A stretch of DNA of 64,000 nt from an uncultured Pseudoruegeria sp. (GTDB lineage: Bacteria > Pseudomonadota > Alphaproteobacteria > Rhodobacterales > Rhodobacteraceae): NCBI GenBank assembly GCA_947498155.1, contig CANMJD010000001.1, forward strand, positions 930,001-994,000. Direction: 5' to 3'. The notes below the pieces were generated by a model. That model made no database searches. It saw only the letters and a list, made by a program, of their open reading frames with translations, and was not told the origin of the DNA. Position 1 is the first letter of the stretch; every line of letters begins with the position of its first letter. The position numbers and the translations under genes were made by a program. Of the stretch, positions 37,618 through 46,041 are shown piece by piece.

Positions 37618-37722
37618 GGGGCGCTGCCCCCGCCCCGAACGGGGCTCCCCAGGGATATTTCAATCAAGTGAAAATGCTTTCATTTTGACCTAAATATCCC
37701 GGAGCGCGAGGCAGCGCCTCGC
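37618..37722. repeat. Dispersed intergenic repeat, two copies head to head (B1/B2)
   Basis: 37618-37668 is an inverted copy (GGGGCGCTGCCCC hairpin, then GGGATATTT) and 37681-37722 a direct copy (TTTGACCTAAATATCCCGG, then GCGAGGCAGCGCCTCGC hairpin). They are joined by a small palindrome, GAAAATG-CTTT-CATTTTG. The pair fills the whole gap between the convergent moaA and M20 genes, where no conventional terminator is seen, so the hairpins may serve as one. Confidence 0.65.
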
Positions 37723-37728
37723 TAAATT

Positions 37729-38892
37729 CTAAGCCACCGGCATCCGGCTTTCGGCCATCTCCGCAAACCACGAGCACCCCGCCGGAATGATCTCGTCGTT
37801 GAAGTTATATTCCGGGTGGTGCACCGGCGCGGTATTGCCGTTGCCCACTAAAATATAGGCACCGGGACGTTCCTCCAGCATATAGGCGAAATCTTCCCCG
37901 CCCATAACCAGCGGCGCATCCGCGCAAGATCCCGACACTTTACGCGCCACATCGGCAGCCAGTTCGGTTTCATGCTCGGAATTGACCATGACCGGATAGC
38001 CCAGCATATACTTCACATCGGCCGCCCCGCCCATGGCCGCTGTCGTGCCGTCGACGATGACAGGCAGGCGCTGGTGTACCAAGTCGCGCACGTCTTTTGA
38101 CAGAGTTCTGACGGTGCCTTTCAGGGTCACAAAGGGGGGTATGACGTTAAATGCGGTGCTTGCGGTTTCAAAGCTAGTGACCGAGACCACCACCTGATCG
38201 ACCGGATCGACGATACGGCTGGCCAGTGTTTGCAAGGCCAGAACTACGTGGCTGGCAAGCACCGTGGGATCAACGGTTTCATGGGGTTTGGCGGCGTGCC
38301 CGCCTTTACCATTTATCTTGATCTCGAACTGATCTGTGGCCGCAAAAAACGCCCCCGGACGGATGGCAAAGCTACCGGCTTCAAGGCCGGGCCAGTTATG
38401 CATGCCGTAGACTTCCTGAATGTTCCAGCGCTGCATCATCCCGTCCGCGCACATCTCGCGCCCGCCACCGCCCCCTTCTTCGGCAGGTTGGAAGATCACC
38501 ACCACAGTGCCGTCGAAATTGCGGGTTTCCGCAAGGTATTTGGCCGCCCCCAACAGCATGGCGGTATGCCCGTCGTGGCCGCAAGCATGCATTGCGCCAT
38601 CGGTTTTAGAGGCATAGTCCAGTCCGGTCGCCTCATGGATCGGCAGCGCATCCATATCGGCGCGCAAGCCAACTACCTTGCCCGATGTATCGGTTTTGCC
38701 TTTGATCACCCCAACAACCCCGGTGCGGCCAATGCCCTCGACCACTTCTTCGCAGCCGAATGACCGCAGCTTTTCTGCCACTAAGGCCGATGTGCGGTGG
38801 GTTTCAAACAGGATTTCCGGGTTTTCGTGAATGTCACGACGCCACGAAGTGATCTCGTTTTGCAGCTCGGCAAAGCGGTTCTTGATTGGCAT
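37729..38892 (-). CDS. M20-family amidohydrolase (aminoacylase / hippurate-hydrolase type)
   Basis: A 387-residue metallopeptidase-fold enzyme that cleaves N-acyl groups from amino acids. Zinc-site segments: 'LRADMDALPIHE', 'HACGHDGHTAMLLGAA' and 'IFQPAEEGGGGG' with the catalytic Glu pair; C-terminal 'GGEDFAYMLEERPGAY'. The dimerisation domain between them is present. It lies two bases after the argE-like gene and in one run with a peptide-type ABC ATPase, which suggests it acts on imported N-acylated amino acids or small peptides. Confidence 0.9.
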   Translation of the reverse strand: MPIKNRFAELQNEITSWRRDIHENPEILFETHRTSALVAEKLRSFGCEEVVEGIGRTGVVGVIKGKTDTSGKVVGLRADMDALPIHEATGLDYASKTDGAMHACGHDGHTAMLLGAAKYLAETRNFDGTVVVIFQPAEEGGGGGREMCADGMMQRWNIQEVYGMHNWPGLEAGSFAIRPGAFFAATDQFEIKINGKGGHAAKPHETVDPTVLASHVVLALQTLASRIVDPVDQVVVSVTSFETASTAFNVIPPFVTLKGTVRTLSKDVRDLVHQRLPVIVDGTTAAMGGAADVKYMLGYPVMVNSEHETELAADVARKVSGSCADAPLVMGGEDFAYMLEERPGAYILVGNGNTAPVHHPEYNFNDEIIPAGCSWFAEMAESRMPVA

Positions 38893-38894
38893 GT

Positions 38895-40067
38895 CTAGAG
38901 GTCCTTTTTCAGTGTGTCGACGACAGAGCGTACAAAGCGCAGGCTCGCGTCCAACTGTTCTATTGCAATAAATTCATTGGGTTGGTGGGCCTGTGCGATA
39001 TCACCGGGCCCGCAGATGATCGCCGACACCCCGCCCTCCTGAAACTGACCGGCTTCTGTCGCATAGCTGACAAATTCGGTGGCGTTGTCCCCGGTGATAC
39101 TGCGCACCAGCCGTTCGGCATAGCCATTGGTTTCCGGGATCAGGGCCGGCACATTAAAGGTATCGCTCAGGGACACGCCGGCTTGGGGGTGGCGGGTTTT
39201 TAACGCCTGATCCAAAGCTGCACATTCGGCGCGGAATTGCGCCACCCAATCGGTAAGAGATTCGCCGGGCACACAGCGGAATTCAAGATCAAAATGGCAG
39301 TCCTTGGCAGTGATATTATGTGCCGTCCCGCCCCGTATCATCCCCACATGCACCGTGGTAAAAGGCGGATCAAACGGCGCGGCGAGCGCTGTCGGGGCCT
39401 TGGCCTGACAGGCCACATTCTGCTGTTGCGCCCAATTGATCAGGCGCGTGGCCTCAAATATCGCTGACACGCCGGTGTGCAGCAGTGAGGAATGCACCTC
39501 GTAGCCTTTCACGTGCACCTCGAAACCGCCAGTGCCCTTGTGGCCGGAAACCGCCTTCATCATCGAGGGCTCGCCAATGATCGCCGCCGCGGGGGGCGGG
39601 AAATGGGCGGTAATTTCCGCAATCAAGTCAGGGGCAGACAGGCAACCCACTTCTTCATCGTAGGAAAACGCCAGAATCAGCGGCCGCTGCAACGGCGCCT
39701 CTACGGCCTCTGGTACGATGGCCAGAACGCTGGCCAGAAAGCCTTTCATATCGCAGGTGCCGCGCCCATACAGCTTGCCGTCTTTTTCGGTGACCACAAA
39801 CGGATCACTCAGCCAATCCTGCCCCGCAACCGGCACCACATCGGTATGACCCGACAGGATAACGCCGCCTTCGACGGCAGGACCGATGCAGGCAAAAAGA
39901 GAGGCTTTGCTTTTATCTTCATTGTAAACGCGATGCACCTCTACGCCATAGCGGTTCAGATAGTCCTGAACCCAATTGATCAGGTCGAGATTGCTGCGGC
40001 TGCTTTCCGTGGGAAAACCGACCAGCTTTTCAAGGATTTCGCGCGCAGACAGCGGGGGATGTGTCAT
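38895..40067 (-). CDS. argE: Acetylornithine deacetylase (ArgE-like, M20 family)
   Basis: A 390-residue M20 enzyme. Key segments are 'ILSGHTDVVPVAGQDW', 'YGRGTCDMKGFLASVLA', and 'FSYDEEVGCLSAPDLI' with the catalytic Glu. The family member ArgE removes acetate from N2-acetylornithine in arginine synthesis, but in roseobacters similar enzymes often lie in transport operons, and the context here (M20 aminoacylase, ABC transporter) favours a catabolic deacylase as an alternative. Its ATG overlaps the ABC ATPase stop by four bases. Confidence 0.85.
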   Translation of the reverse strand: MTHPPLSAREILEKLVGFPTESSRSNLDLINWVQDYLNRYGVEVHRVYNEDKSKASLFACIGPAVEGGVILSGHTDVVPVAGQDWLSDPFVVTEKDGKLYGRGTCDMKGFLASVLAIVPEAVEAPLQRPLILAFSYDEEVGCLSAPDLIAEITAHFPPPAAAIIGEPSMMKAVSGHKGTGGFEVHVKGYEVHSSLLHTGVSAIFEATRLINWAQQQNVACQAKAPTALAAPFDPPFTTVHVGMIRGGTAHNITAKDCHFDLEFRCVPGESLTDWVAQFRAECAALDQALKTRHPQAGVSLSDTFNVPALIPETNGYAERLVRSITGDNATEFVSYATEAGQFQEGGVSAIICGPGDIAQAHQPNEFIAIEQLDASLRFVRSVVDTLKKDL

Positions 40068-41878
40068 CTCAGCACAAAATGGCCTGGCGTGACCTCTTCA
40101 TAGACCGAAGGGCCGGGCGCATGGCCGACTGGGAAAATCGGGGAAGGGATCGGTTTGAAATTCAGATCCCGCTCGGATTTGCGTTTGCGCGGATCGGCAA
40201 TTGGTACGGCGGACAACAAGGAACGCGTATAGTCATGGCGCGGGTCCTCAAAAATTGCCGACCGCGGGCCGATTTCGACGATCCGGCCCAGATACATCAC
40301 TGCTGTCTGATGGGAAACACGTTCCACCACAGCCATATCGTGACTGATAAACAACATCGCAATGCCCAGTTCCGCCTGAAGTTCCATCAGCAGGTTCAGC
40401 ACCTGTGCCTGTACCGATACATCAAGCGCCGAGACAGCCTCATCCGCGACGATCAGCTTTGGGTTCAGCGCCAAGGCGCGGGCAATGGCGATCCGTTGTC
40501 TTTGCCCGCCGGACAGCTCATGCGGGTAACGTTTCATAAAGCTGCGCGGCAATTGCACCCGATCAAACAGAGTTGCCACCCGATCCTCCAGCTCACTGCC
40601 TGAGGCTAGCTTGTAATTCCGCAAGGGTTCAGAGACCTGATCATCCAGCCGCACCTGAGGGTTAAGTGATGCAAAGGGGTCCTGAAAAACCATTTGCATG
40701 TCGCGCCGTGCTTTCAGCAATTCTTTTTGGTCCAGCGCCACTATATCTGTGCCATCAAGGCGGATTTCACCGGAATCCGGCTCTACCAGTCGCAGAATAG
40801 ACCGTCCGCAGGTGGATTTTCCGCACCCGCTTTCGCCAACCAGCGACAGGGTTTCACCAGCGTTCAGTTTAAAAGAGACATCCTCTACGGCATGCACATT
40901 GGCGACGGTTTTGCGCAACAATCCCTTTTTTACCGGAAAGCGGGTGATCAGATTATTCACCTCCAGCAACAGCTTGCCCTTGGCCTGCACCGCGCCGCTG
41001 CGATCCCAGACCGGGGCCTCTTGCCCCATGATGCGCATCGGTTCAGGGTTGGCCTTTCCGGTCATTTCCCCCAAACGCGGCACAGCGGCCAGCAAGGCTT
41101 TGGTGTATTGTTCTTTCGGGTTTTCAAAAATTTCCTCGACCGTTCCCTCTTCGATCATATTGCCGCGGAACATGACCACCACACGATCCGCCATCTGGGC
41201 AACCACCGCCATGTCATGGGTGATGAACAGCACAGCCGTGTTATGCTCGCGTTTAAGCCGGTCGATCAGCGCCAAAATCTCTGCCTGAATGGTCACATCC
41301 AAGGCGGTCGTAGGCTCGTCACAAATCAGGATACGCGGCTCGCAGGCCATGGCCATGGCGATCACAACCCGTTGCCGCATCCCCCCTGACAGTTCGTGGG
41401 GATATTGGGTCATCCGGCGCTCGGGTTCAGGGATGCGCACCTGTTTAAGCAGTTCTATCGCGCGGGCATCGGCGGCCTCTTTCGACAGGTTTTTGTGGAT
41501 GCGCAGACCTTCGGTTAACTGCCGCCCGACGGTGAACACCGGATTGAGCGAGGTCATCGGCTCTTGGAAGATCATGCCGATCTCATTACCGCGAATCGTG
41601 CGCATCAAAGCAGCATCCGCCTTGGCCAAATCGATTGATTCGCCGCTGCGGGATTCAAACATCAGCGATCCTTCGGCGATCCGGCCACCGCCAAATTCCA
41701 CCAACCGCATCATCGACAGCGCCGAGACAGATTTGCCAGAGCCGGATTCGCCCACCACGCAAAGGGTCTCACCCGGTTGAATTTTATAGGAAACATCCGC
41801 CGCCCCCACCACGAGCCCGGCGTTGGTGTCAAACTCCACCCGCAGGTTTTTGATATCGATCAGCGCATCATCAAGCAT
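40064..41878 (-). CDS. Peptide-type ABC transporter, fused double ATPase
   Basis: A 604-residue protein with two complete ABC ATPase domains in one chain (DppD-DppF type fusion). Domain 1: Walker A 'GESGSGKS', signature 'LSGGMRQR', Walker B 'ILICDEPTTALD'. Domain 2: Walker A 'GESGCGKST', signature 'LSGGQRQR', Walker B 'LIVADEAVSALD'. Each is followed by the oligopeptide-transporter C-terminal element ('PKEQYTKALLAAVP', 'PRHDYTRSLLSAVP'). It energises the two permeases encoded divergently at 44037-45957. Confidence 0.95.
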   Translation of the reverse strand: MLDDALIDIKNLRVEFDTNAGLVVGAADVSYKIQPGETLCVVGESGSGKSVSALSMMRLVEFGGGRIAEGSLMFESRSGESIDLAKADAALMRTIRGNEIGMIFQEPMTSLNPVFTVGRQLTEGLRIHKNLSKEAADARAIELLKQVRIPEPERRMTQYPHELSGGMRQRVVIAMAMACEPRILICDEPTTALDVTIQAEILALIDRLKREHNTAVLFITHDMAVVAQMADRVVVMFRGNMIEEGTVEEIFENPKEQYTKALLAAVPRLGEMTGKANPEPMRIMGQEAPVWDRSGAVQAKGKLLLEVNNLITRFPVKKGLLRKTVANVHAVEDVSFKLNAGETLSLVGESGCGKSTCGRSILRLVEPDSGEIRLDGTDIVALDQKELLKARRDMQMVFQDPFASLNPQVRLDDQVSEPLRNYKLASGSELEDRVATLFDRVQLPRSFMKRYPHELSGGQRQRIAIARALALNPKLIVADEAVSALDVSVQAQVLNLLMELQAELGIAMLFISHDMAVVERVSHQTAVMYLGRIVEIGPRSAIFEDPRHDYTRSLLSAVPIADPRKRKSERDLNFKPIPSPIFPVGHAPGPSVYEEVTPGHFVLR

Positions 41879-41908
41879 TGGGAGACCTTCTTTGTTCTGT
41901 CCGCATCG

Positions 41909-41936
41909 ACGCTACAAACAACATCCCGATTGTCAA
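41909..41936 (-). promoter_or_regulatory. Candidate promoter of the ATPase-argE-M20 operon
   Basis: On the minus strand, a consensus TTGACA (41936-41931) and TAGCGT (41914-41909) are spaced by 16 bases, just upstream of the ATPase ATG at 41878. Leader length would be about 25 bases. Confidence 0.5.
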
Positions 41937-42253
41937 TTGAATCGGCGCGTCGCAAGAGCGATTCGCTGTGCTAATCCTGACCGCTGCAAATTTGATTGGC
42001 AATGTTAACTAAGTAATTCAGTTGGATCGCTCCGAAATCACGCAAGCACTTTACAAAGACAAATAGTTGGTCAGACTTGGCACAGTCGCTGACAACCCTG
42101 CAGCGATCTCAAAGTCCGTCACCATCTCGCAGGCACATCCTATCTATGAAGCACTCCTTACTCTGTTGCGATCATTCTGAACGATGCCACCCTGCGTGCG
42201 CGAAGACCGGAATATACCGGCCCATGGTGACCCTTTCCAACAAGGAGTGAAGA
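41937..42253. other. Divergent intergenic region of the peptide transporter locus
   Basis: About 320 bases between the minus-strand ATPase operon and the plus-strand binding-protein gene. No ORF with family likeness is present. It must carry the plus-strand promoter, but no clear match was found. It ends in a strong ribosome-binding site, AAGGAG at 42241-42246, seven bases before the ATG of the binding-protein gene. Confidence 0.5.
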
Positions 42254-43951
42254 ATGAAACTCAAATCAACCCTTCTGGGCGCAGCGGCAGCATTTGCCAT
42301 GGCCCCGATGGCAATGGCCGAACGAGGCGCGGACGGCCAGGTCAATATCATCTATTGGCAAGCCCCGTCGATCATGAACCCCTATCTGTCCGGCGGTACA
42401 AAAGATCTGGAGGCCGGGAGCCTCGTGATCGAACCGCTGGCGCGCTATGACCAAGATGGCAATATGGTGCCTTGGCTGGTCGAAGAAGTGCCCACCGTTG
42501 AAAACGGCGGCGTGTCTGAAGATCTGAAATCGGTCACATGGAAACTGAAGCCCGGCCTGTTGTGGTCTGACGGCACGCCAGTGACCTCTGCGGACGTGAA
42601 ATTCTCTTGGGAATACTGTACTGCCGAAGGTGGTGGCTGCGCCCAATCCGAGAAATATAACGACGTTGTCGACGTTGAAACACCCGATGAATTGACCGCG
42701 ATTGTCAAATTCGGTGTGTCCAAACCATTCCCTTATGGTCCTTTTGTGGGCGCACAAGCCCCGATCATTCAGGCCGCACAATTTGCCGACTGCTTGGGCC
42801 CCAAAGCGCCGGAATGCACCGACGCCAACTTTGCGCCGATTGGCACAGGTCCGTTTACCGTGACCGACTTCCGCCCGAATGACGTTATTCAGCTGGCGGC
42901 AAATGAATACTACCGCGATCCGGCGAAACCCGCCTTTGCGACGGTCACCTTCAAAGGTGGCGGCGATGCAACGGCAGCGGGGCGTGCGGTTCTGGAAACC
43001 GGTGAATATGACTACGCCTGGAACCTGCAGTTGGCACCCGATGTTCTGTCTAACATGGCTTCGGCGGGCAAAGGCCAGATCGTTTCCGGCTTTGGTACAC
43101 TGGTTGAGCGCATCATGGTGAACTTCACCAACCCCGATCCGGCCCTCGGCGAGAAGCGCGGCACGGTTGGCGAACCGCATCCGTTCCTGACCGACATCAA
43201 TGTGCGTAAGGCCCTGTCGATGGCGATCGACCGTGAGTTGCTGGTAGAAATCGGCTATGGCGACGCGGGTCGCCCGACCTGTAACGTTCTGCCTGCGCCG
43301 GCGATTTATGCCTCAACCGCCAATGACGGCTGCTTGGTGCAAGATATCGAAGGCGCCAAAGCGCTGCTGGAAGACGCCGGCTGGGTTGCTGGCGCGGATG
43401 GCATTCGCGCCAAGGACGGCGTGCGTCTGAGCATGCTGTACCAAACATCCACCAACGCGGTGCGTCAGGATTTCCAAGCGCTGATCAAACAGTGGTGGGG
43501 CGAAATCGGTATTGAAACCGAACTGCGCAATATCGATGCCTCGGTCTTCTTTGGCAGCGACCCCGGATCGCCCGACACCTTCCAAAAGTTCTTTGCGGAC
43601 GTTGAAATGTACGCCAACAACTTTGATGGGACGGATCCTGAATCCTACATGGCCAACTGGGAATGCAAACAGGCACCGCAGCCTGAAAACCAGTGGCAAG
43701 GCAACAACATGCCGCGTTTCTGTGACGAAGACTATGACGCCCTTGTCGCCAAAATGGCGATCACGGGTGACATCAATGAGCGTGCGGAAATGGCCAAGGC
43801 CATGAACGATATGTTGATGCAGAACTACGTGATGATCCCGCTTGTTGATCGTGGTCGGGTCTCTGCCCACGCCAACACATTGGGTGGCGTTGTTCTGAAC
43901 ACATGGGACTCTGAACTGTGGAATGCCGCTGATTGGCACCGCACCGAGTAA
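42254..43951 (+). CDS. Peptide-type ABC transporter, substrate-binding protein
   Basis: A 565-residue periplasmic binding protein of the SBP_bac_5 (DppA/OppA) family. A signal peptide 'LLGAAAAFAMAPMAMA' is cut after AMA; the mature part has the family segments 'WKLKPGLLWSDGTPVTSADVKFSW' in pieces, 'GTGPFTVTDFRPND' and 'DINVRKALSMAIDRELL'. Length is at the upper end of the family. It is followed by an intercistronic hairpin (43962-43989) and two permeases. The ligand is unknown, but the deacylases encoded divergently suggest N-acylated amino acids or peptides. Confidence 0.94.
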   Translation: MKLKSTLLGAAAAFAMAPMAMAERGADGQVNIIYWQAPSIMNPYLSGGTKDLEAGSLVIEPLARYDQDGNMVPWLVEEVPTVENGGVSEDLKSVTWKLKPGLLWSDGTPVTSADVKFSWEYCTAEGGGCAQSEKYNDVVDVETPDELTAIVKFGVSKPFPYGPFVGAQAPIIQAAQFADCLGPKAPECTDANFAPIGTGPFTVTDFRPNDVIQLAANEYYRDPAKPAFATVTFKGGGDATAAGRAVLETGEYDYAWNLQLAPDVLSNMASAGKGQIVSGFGTLVERIMVNFTNPDPALGEKRGTVGEPHPFLTDINVRKALSMAIDRELLVEIGYGDAGRPTCNVLPAPAIYASTANDGCLVQDIEGAKALLEDAGWVAGADGIRAKDGVRLSMLYQTSTNAVRQDFQALIKQWWGEIGIETELRNIDASVFFGSDPGSPDTFQKFFADVEMYANNFDGTDPESYMANWECKQAPQPENQWQGNNMPRFCDEDYDALVAKMAITGDINERAEMAKAMNDMLMQNYVMIPLVDRGRVSAHANTLGGVVLNTWDSELWNAADWHRTE

Positions 43952-43961
43952 GCCCCCTCTT

Positions 43962-43989
43962 GCGCCGCCCGGCCTCGTCTGGGCGGCGC
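43962..43989 (+). other. Intercistronic RNA hairpin between binding-protein and permease genes
   Basis: GCGCCGCCC (43962-43970) and GGGCGGCGC (43981-43989) form a perfect nine-base stem with a ten-base loop, without a T-tract. In other ABC operons such hairpins protect the binding-protein mRNA from 3' decay and lower permease expression; the position here is the same. Confidence 0.65.
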
Positions 43990-44036
43990 TCCCAGTTTCA
44001 CCGATCCGACCCTGCGTTCAGTAAAGGCATCCCCGT

Positions 44037-45044
44037 ATGCTCAATTTCACGATCCGACGATTGATCCTCGCGGTTCCGGTGCTGATTTTTATCAGCCTGA
44101 TCATCTTCTTGTTGCTTGAACTCGCGCCCGGTGATCCGATGTCGCAAGTTCCCCTCACCGTGCCCCCCGACGTTAAAGAGCGCATGCGCGAGGCGCTTGG
44201 CCTTGGCGAACCAGTGCACATTCGCTTTGTGAAATGGCTGCAACAGTTCTTTATCGTCGAGCCGATGCATCTGATCGACAATCTTTTTGGCACCAGCCTT
44301 GCCGAGGGTAAGCAACGCATTATCAGCTGGCAAACCCGTTCGCCGGTGATGGACATCGTCGCGCAACGTATTCCGCAAACCCTATGGGTTGTGGGCATGT
44401 CCTATGTGGTCGGCATCTTGATAGCGCTGCCCATCGGGATTTATTCTGCCTATCGCCAATACAGCTGGTTTGACCAAATCGGGACATTTGTCTCGATGAT
44501 CGGCTTCTCGGTGCCGACTTTCTTTACCGGCGTGCTGCTGATCGTGATCTTTTCGGTCAATCTGGGCTGGTTTCCGTCGATTTATGACACCACCCATGTG
44601 GTCAATGACTGGGACAGCTTCCTGTTCCAGATCCGCCAAATGGCCATGCCGGTTTTTGTGCTGGCCCTGTATAATGCCGCCCAGATCAGCCGCTTTATGC
44701 GCGCCTCGATGCTGGACAACCTTAATCAGGATTATGTGCGCACCGCGCGGGCCAAGGGGCTGACGGAAAAAACCGTGGTGCTGGTGCATGTGCTGCGCAA
44801 TTCGATGATCCCTGTGATCACCGTAATCGCCCTTGGCGTGCCGCAAGTCTTTGGCGGCGCGATCATCACCGAACAGGTGTTCAAAGTGAACGGCCTTGGC
44901 CAATTGCTGATCACTGCGATCCAAGCCAATGATCTGCCGATGGTGCAAACCCTGACCTTCATCTTTGCCGTGCTTATCGTGATGTTTAACCTGATCGCCG
45001 ATATTCTCTACGGCATCCTAGACCCGAGGATCCGCTATGACTGA
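44037..45044 (+). CDS. Peptide-type ABC transporter, permease 1 (DppB-like)
   Basis: A 335-residue inner-membrane permease. It begins with the DppB-type helix 'RRLILAVPVLIFISLIIFLL' and 'LAPGDPM', has about six helices, and carries the EAA loop 'DYVRTARAKGLTEKTVVLVH' that contacts the ATPase. It ends 'ADILYGILDPRIRYD', as usual for DppB proteins. It overlaps the next permease gene by eight bases. Confidence 0.94.
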   Translation: MLNFTIRRLILAVPVLIFISLIIFLLLELAPGDPMSQVPLTVPPDVKERMREALGLGEPVHIRFVKWLQQFFIVEPMHLIDNLFGTSLAEGKQRIISWQTRSPVMDIVAQRIPQTLWVVGMSYVVGILIALPIGIYSAYRQYSWFDQIGTFVSMIGFSVPTFFTGVLLIVIFSVNLGWFPSIYDTTHVVNDWDSFLFQIRQMAMPVFVLALYNAAQISRFMRASMLDNLNQDYVRTARAKGLTEKTVVLVHVLRNSMIPVITVIALGVPQVFGGAIITEQVFKVNGLGQLLITAIQANDLPMVQTLTFIFAVLIVMFNLIADILYGILDPRIRYD

Positions 45045-45957
45045 GCAGATCACCAACGCCAACGACCTCCCCGAGGCCGCATCCCGCAATCAATGGTGGG
45101 ACGTCTGGGACCAGTTCAAAACCCACAAAGGCGCGATGATCGGGGCGGTGTTTTTCATCCTGATGGTGCTGGGGGTAACCCTTGGGCCGTGGCTCTGGAG
45201 TATTGACCCAACCTTCATCGACATCCGTGCCCGCAACCAAGGCCCCTCGCTGGCGCATCCCTTTGGCACCGACCAATTGGGCCGCGATATTCTGGCGCGG
45301 ATGATGGCGGGCGGGCAAATCTCTATGGCGGTCGGGCTGACGGCCATGGCGATCTCATTGCTCCTGGGTACTTTTGTCGGCGTCACAGCAGGCTACTTCA
45401 AACGGCTGGACGGGCCTTTGATGCGCCTGACCGACCTGTTTCTGGCCTTGCCGCTGCTGCCGCTGCTGCTGGTCATCATCATGCTGTTCCGCGAACCGCT
45501 GAATGCGGCCTTTGGCCCGGAAGGTGGTATCTTTGTGCTGATGGTCTGCGCCATTGGCATCACCAGCTGGATGCAAACCGCACGCATCGTGCGCGGCGAT
45601 GTTTTGGCGCTGAAAGAGCGGGAATTCGTGCTGGCGGCCCGCTCCATAGGGACCGCACCGCGCCATATGGTCAGCCGCCATGTGCTGCCCAATGTGATGT
45701 CGCCGATCATGGTTTCCGCCACATTGGGCATCGCCAACGCCATCATTACCGAAAGCGCGCTGTCGTTCCTTGGCCTTGGCTTCCCGCCGGATTTCCCTAC
45801 ATGGGGGCGGCTGCTGTTTGACGGGGTGGACTACCTGCAGCAATACCCCGAACGTGTGCTCTGGCCCGGTTTGGCGATCTCGCTGACGGTGCTGGCGGTC
45901 AACTATGTGGGCGATGGCCTCAGAGACGCACTCGACCCGCGCATTCGCGGGCGGTAA
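45037..45957 (+). CDS. Peptide-type ABC transporter, permease 2 (DppC-like)
   Basis: A 306-residue permease with the DppC layout: hydrophilic N-terminus, first helix 'GAMIGAVFFILMVLGVTLGPW', periplasmic 'HPFGTDQLGRDILARMMAGG', then helices and the EAA loop 'REFVLAARSIGTAPRHMVSRH'. It ends 'YVGDGLRDALDPRIRGR'. It is followed by a strong terminator, so the plus-strand unit is binding protein plus two permeases. Confidence 0.94.
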   Translation: MTEQITNANDLPEAASRNQWWDVWDQFKTHKGAMIGAVFFILMVLGVTLGPWLWSIDPTFIDIRARNQGPSLAHPFGTDQLGRDILARMMAGGQISMAVGLTAMAISLLLGTFVGVTAGYFKRLDGPLMRLTDLFLALPLLPLLLVIIMLFREPLNAAFGPEGGIFVLMVCAIGITSWMQTARIVRGDVLALKEREFVLAARSIGTAPRHMVSRHVLPNVMSPIMVSATLGIANAIITESALSFLGLGFPPDFPTWGRLLFDGVDYLQQYPERVLWPGLAISLTVLAVNYVGDGLRDALDPRIRGR

Positions 45958-45963
45958 ATGATC

Positions 45964-45991
45964 AAAAGGGCTGCCGCTGGGCGGCCCTTTT
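45964..45991 (+). terminator. Intrinsic terminator of the permease operon
   Basis: AAAAGGGCTGCC and GGCGGCCCTTTT form a 12-base stem (one G-U pair) around a GCTG tetraloop, ending in TTTT, six bases after the stop codon. Confidence 0.88.
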
Positions 45992-45992
45992 C

Positions 45993-46032
45993 AGTTTGAC
46001 CTAAATATCCCGGGGTCCGGGGCAGCGCCCCG
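45993..46032. repeat. Dispersed intergenic repeat, copy C
   Basis: TTTGACCTAAATATCCCGG, then GGTCC and the hairpin GGGGCAGCGCCCC. The first 19 bases are identical to those of copy B2 at 37681, 8 kb away. It lies between convergent genes, right after a terminator. Confidence 0.7.
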
Positions 46033-46041
46033 GTCACTGCC

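Noticed and set aside
42266-43180. 304-codon open frame antisense to the substrate-binding protein gene
   Set aside because: Mirror frame with no motif; the opposite strand holds a clear signal peptide and binding-protein family segments.
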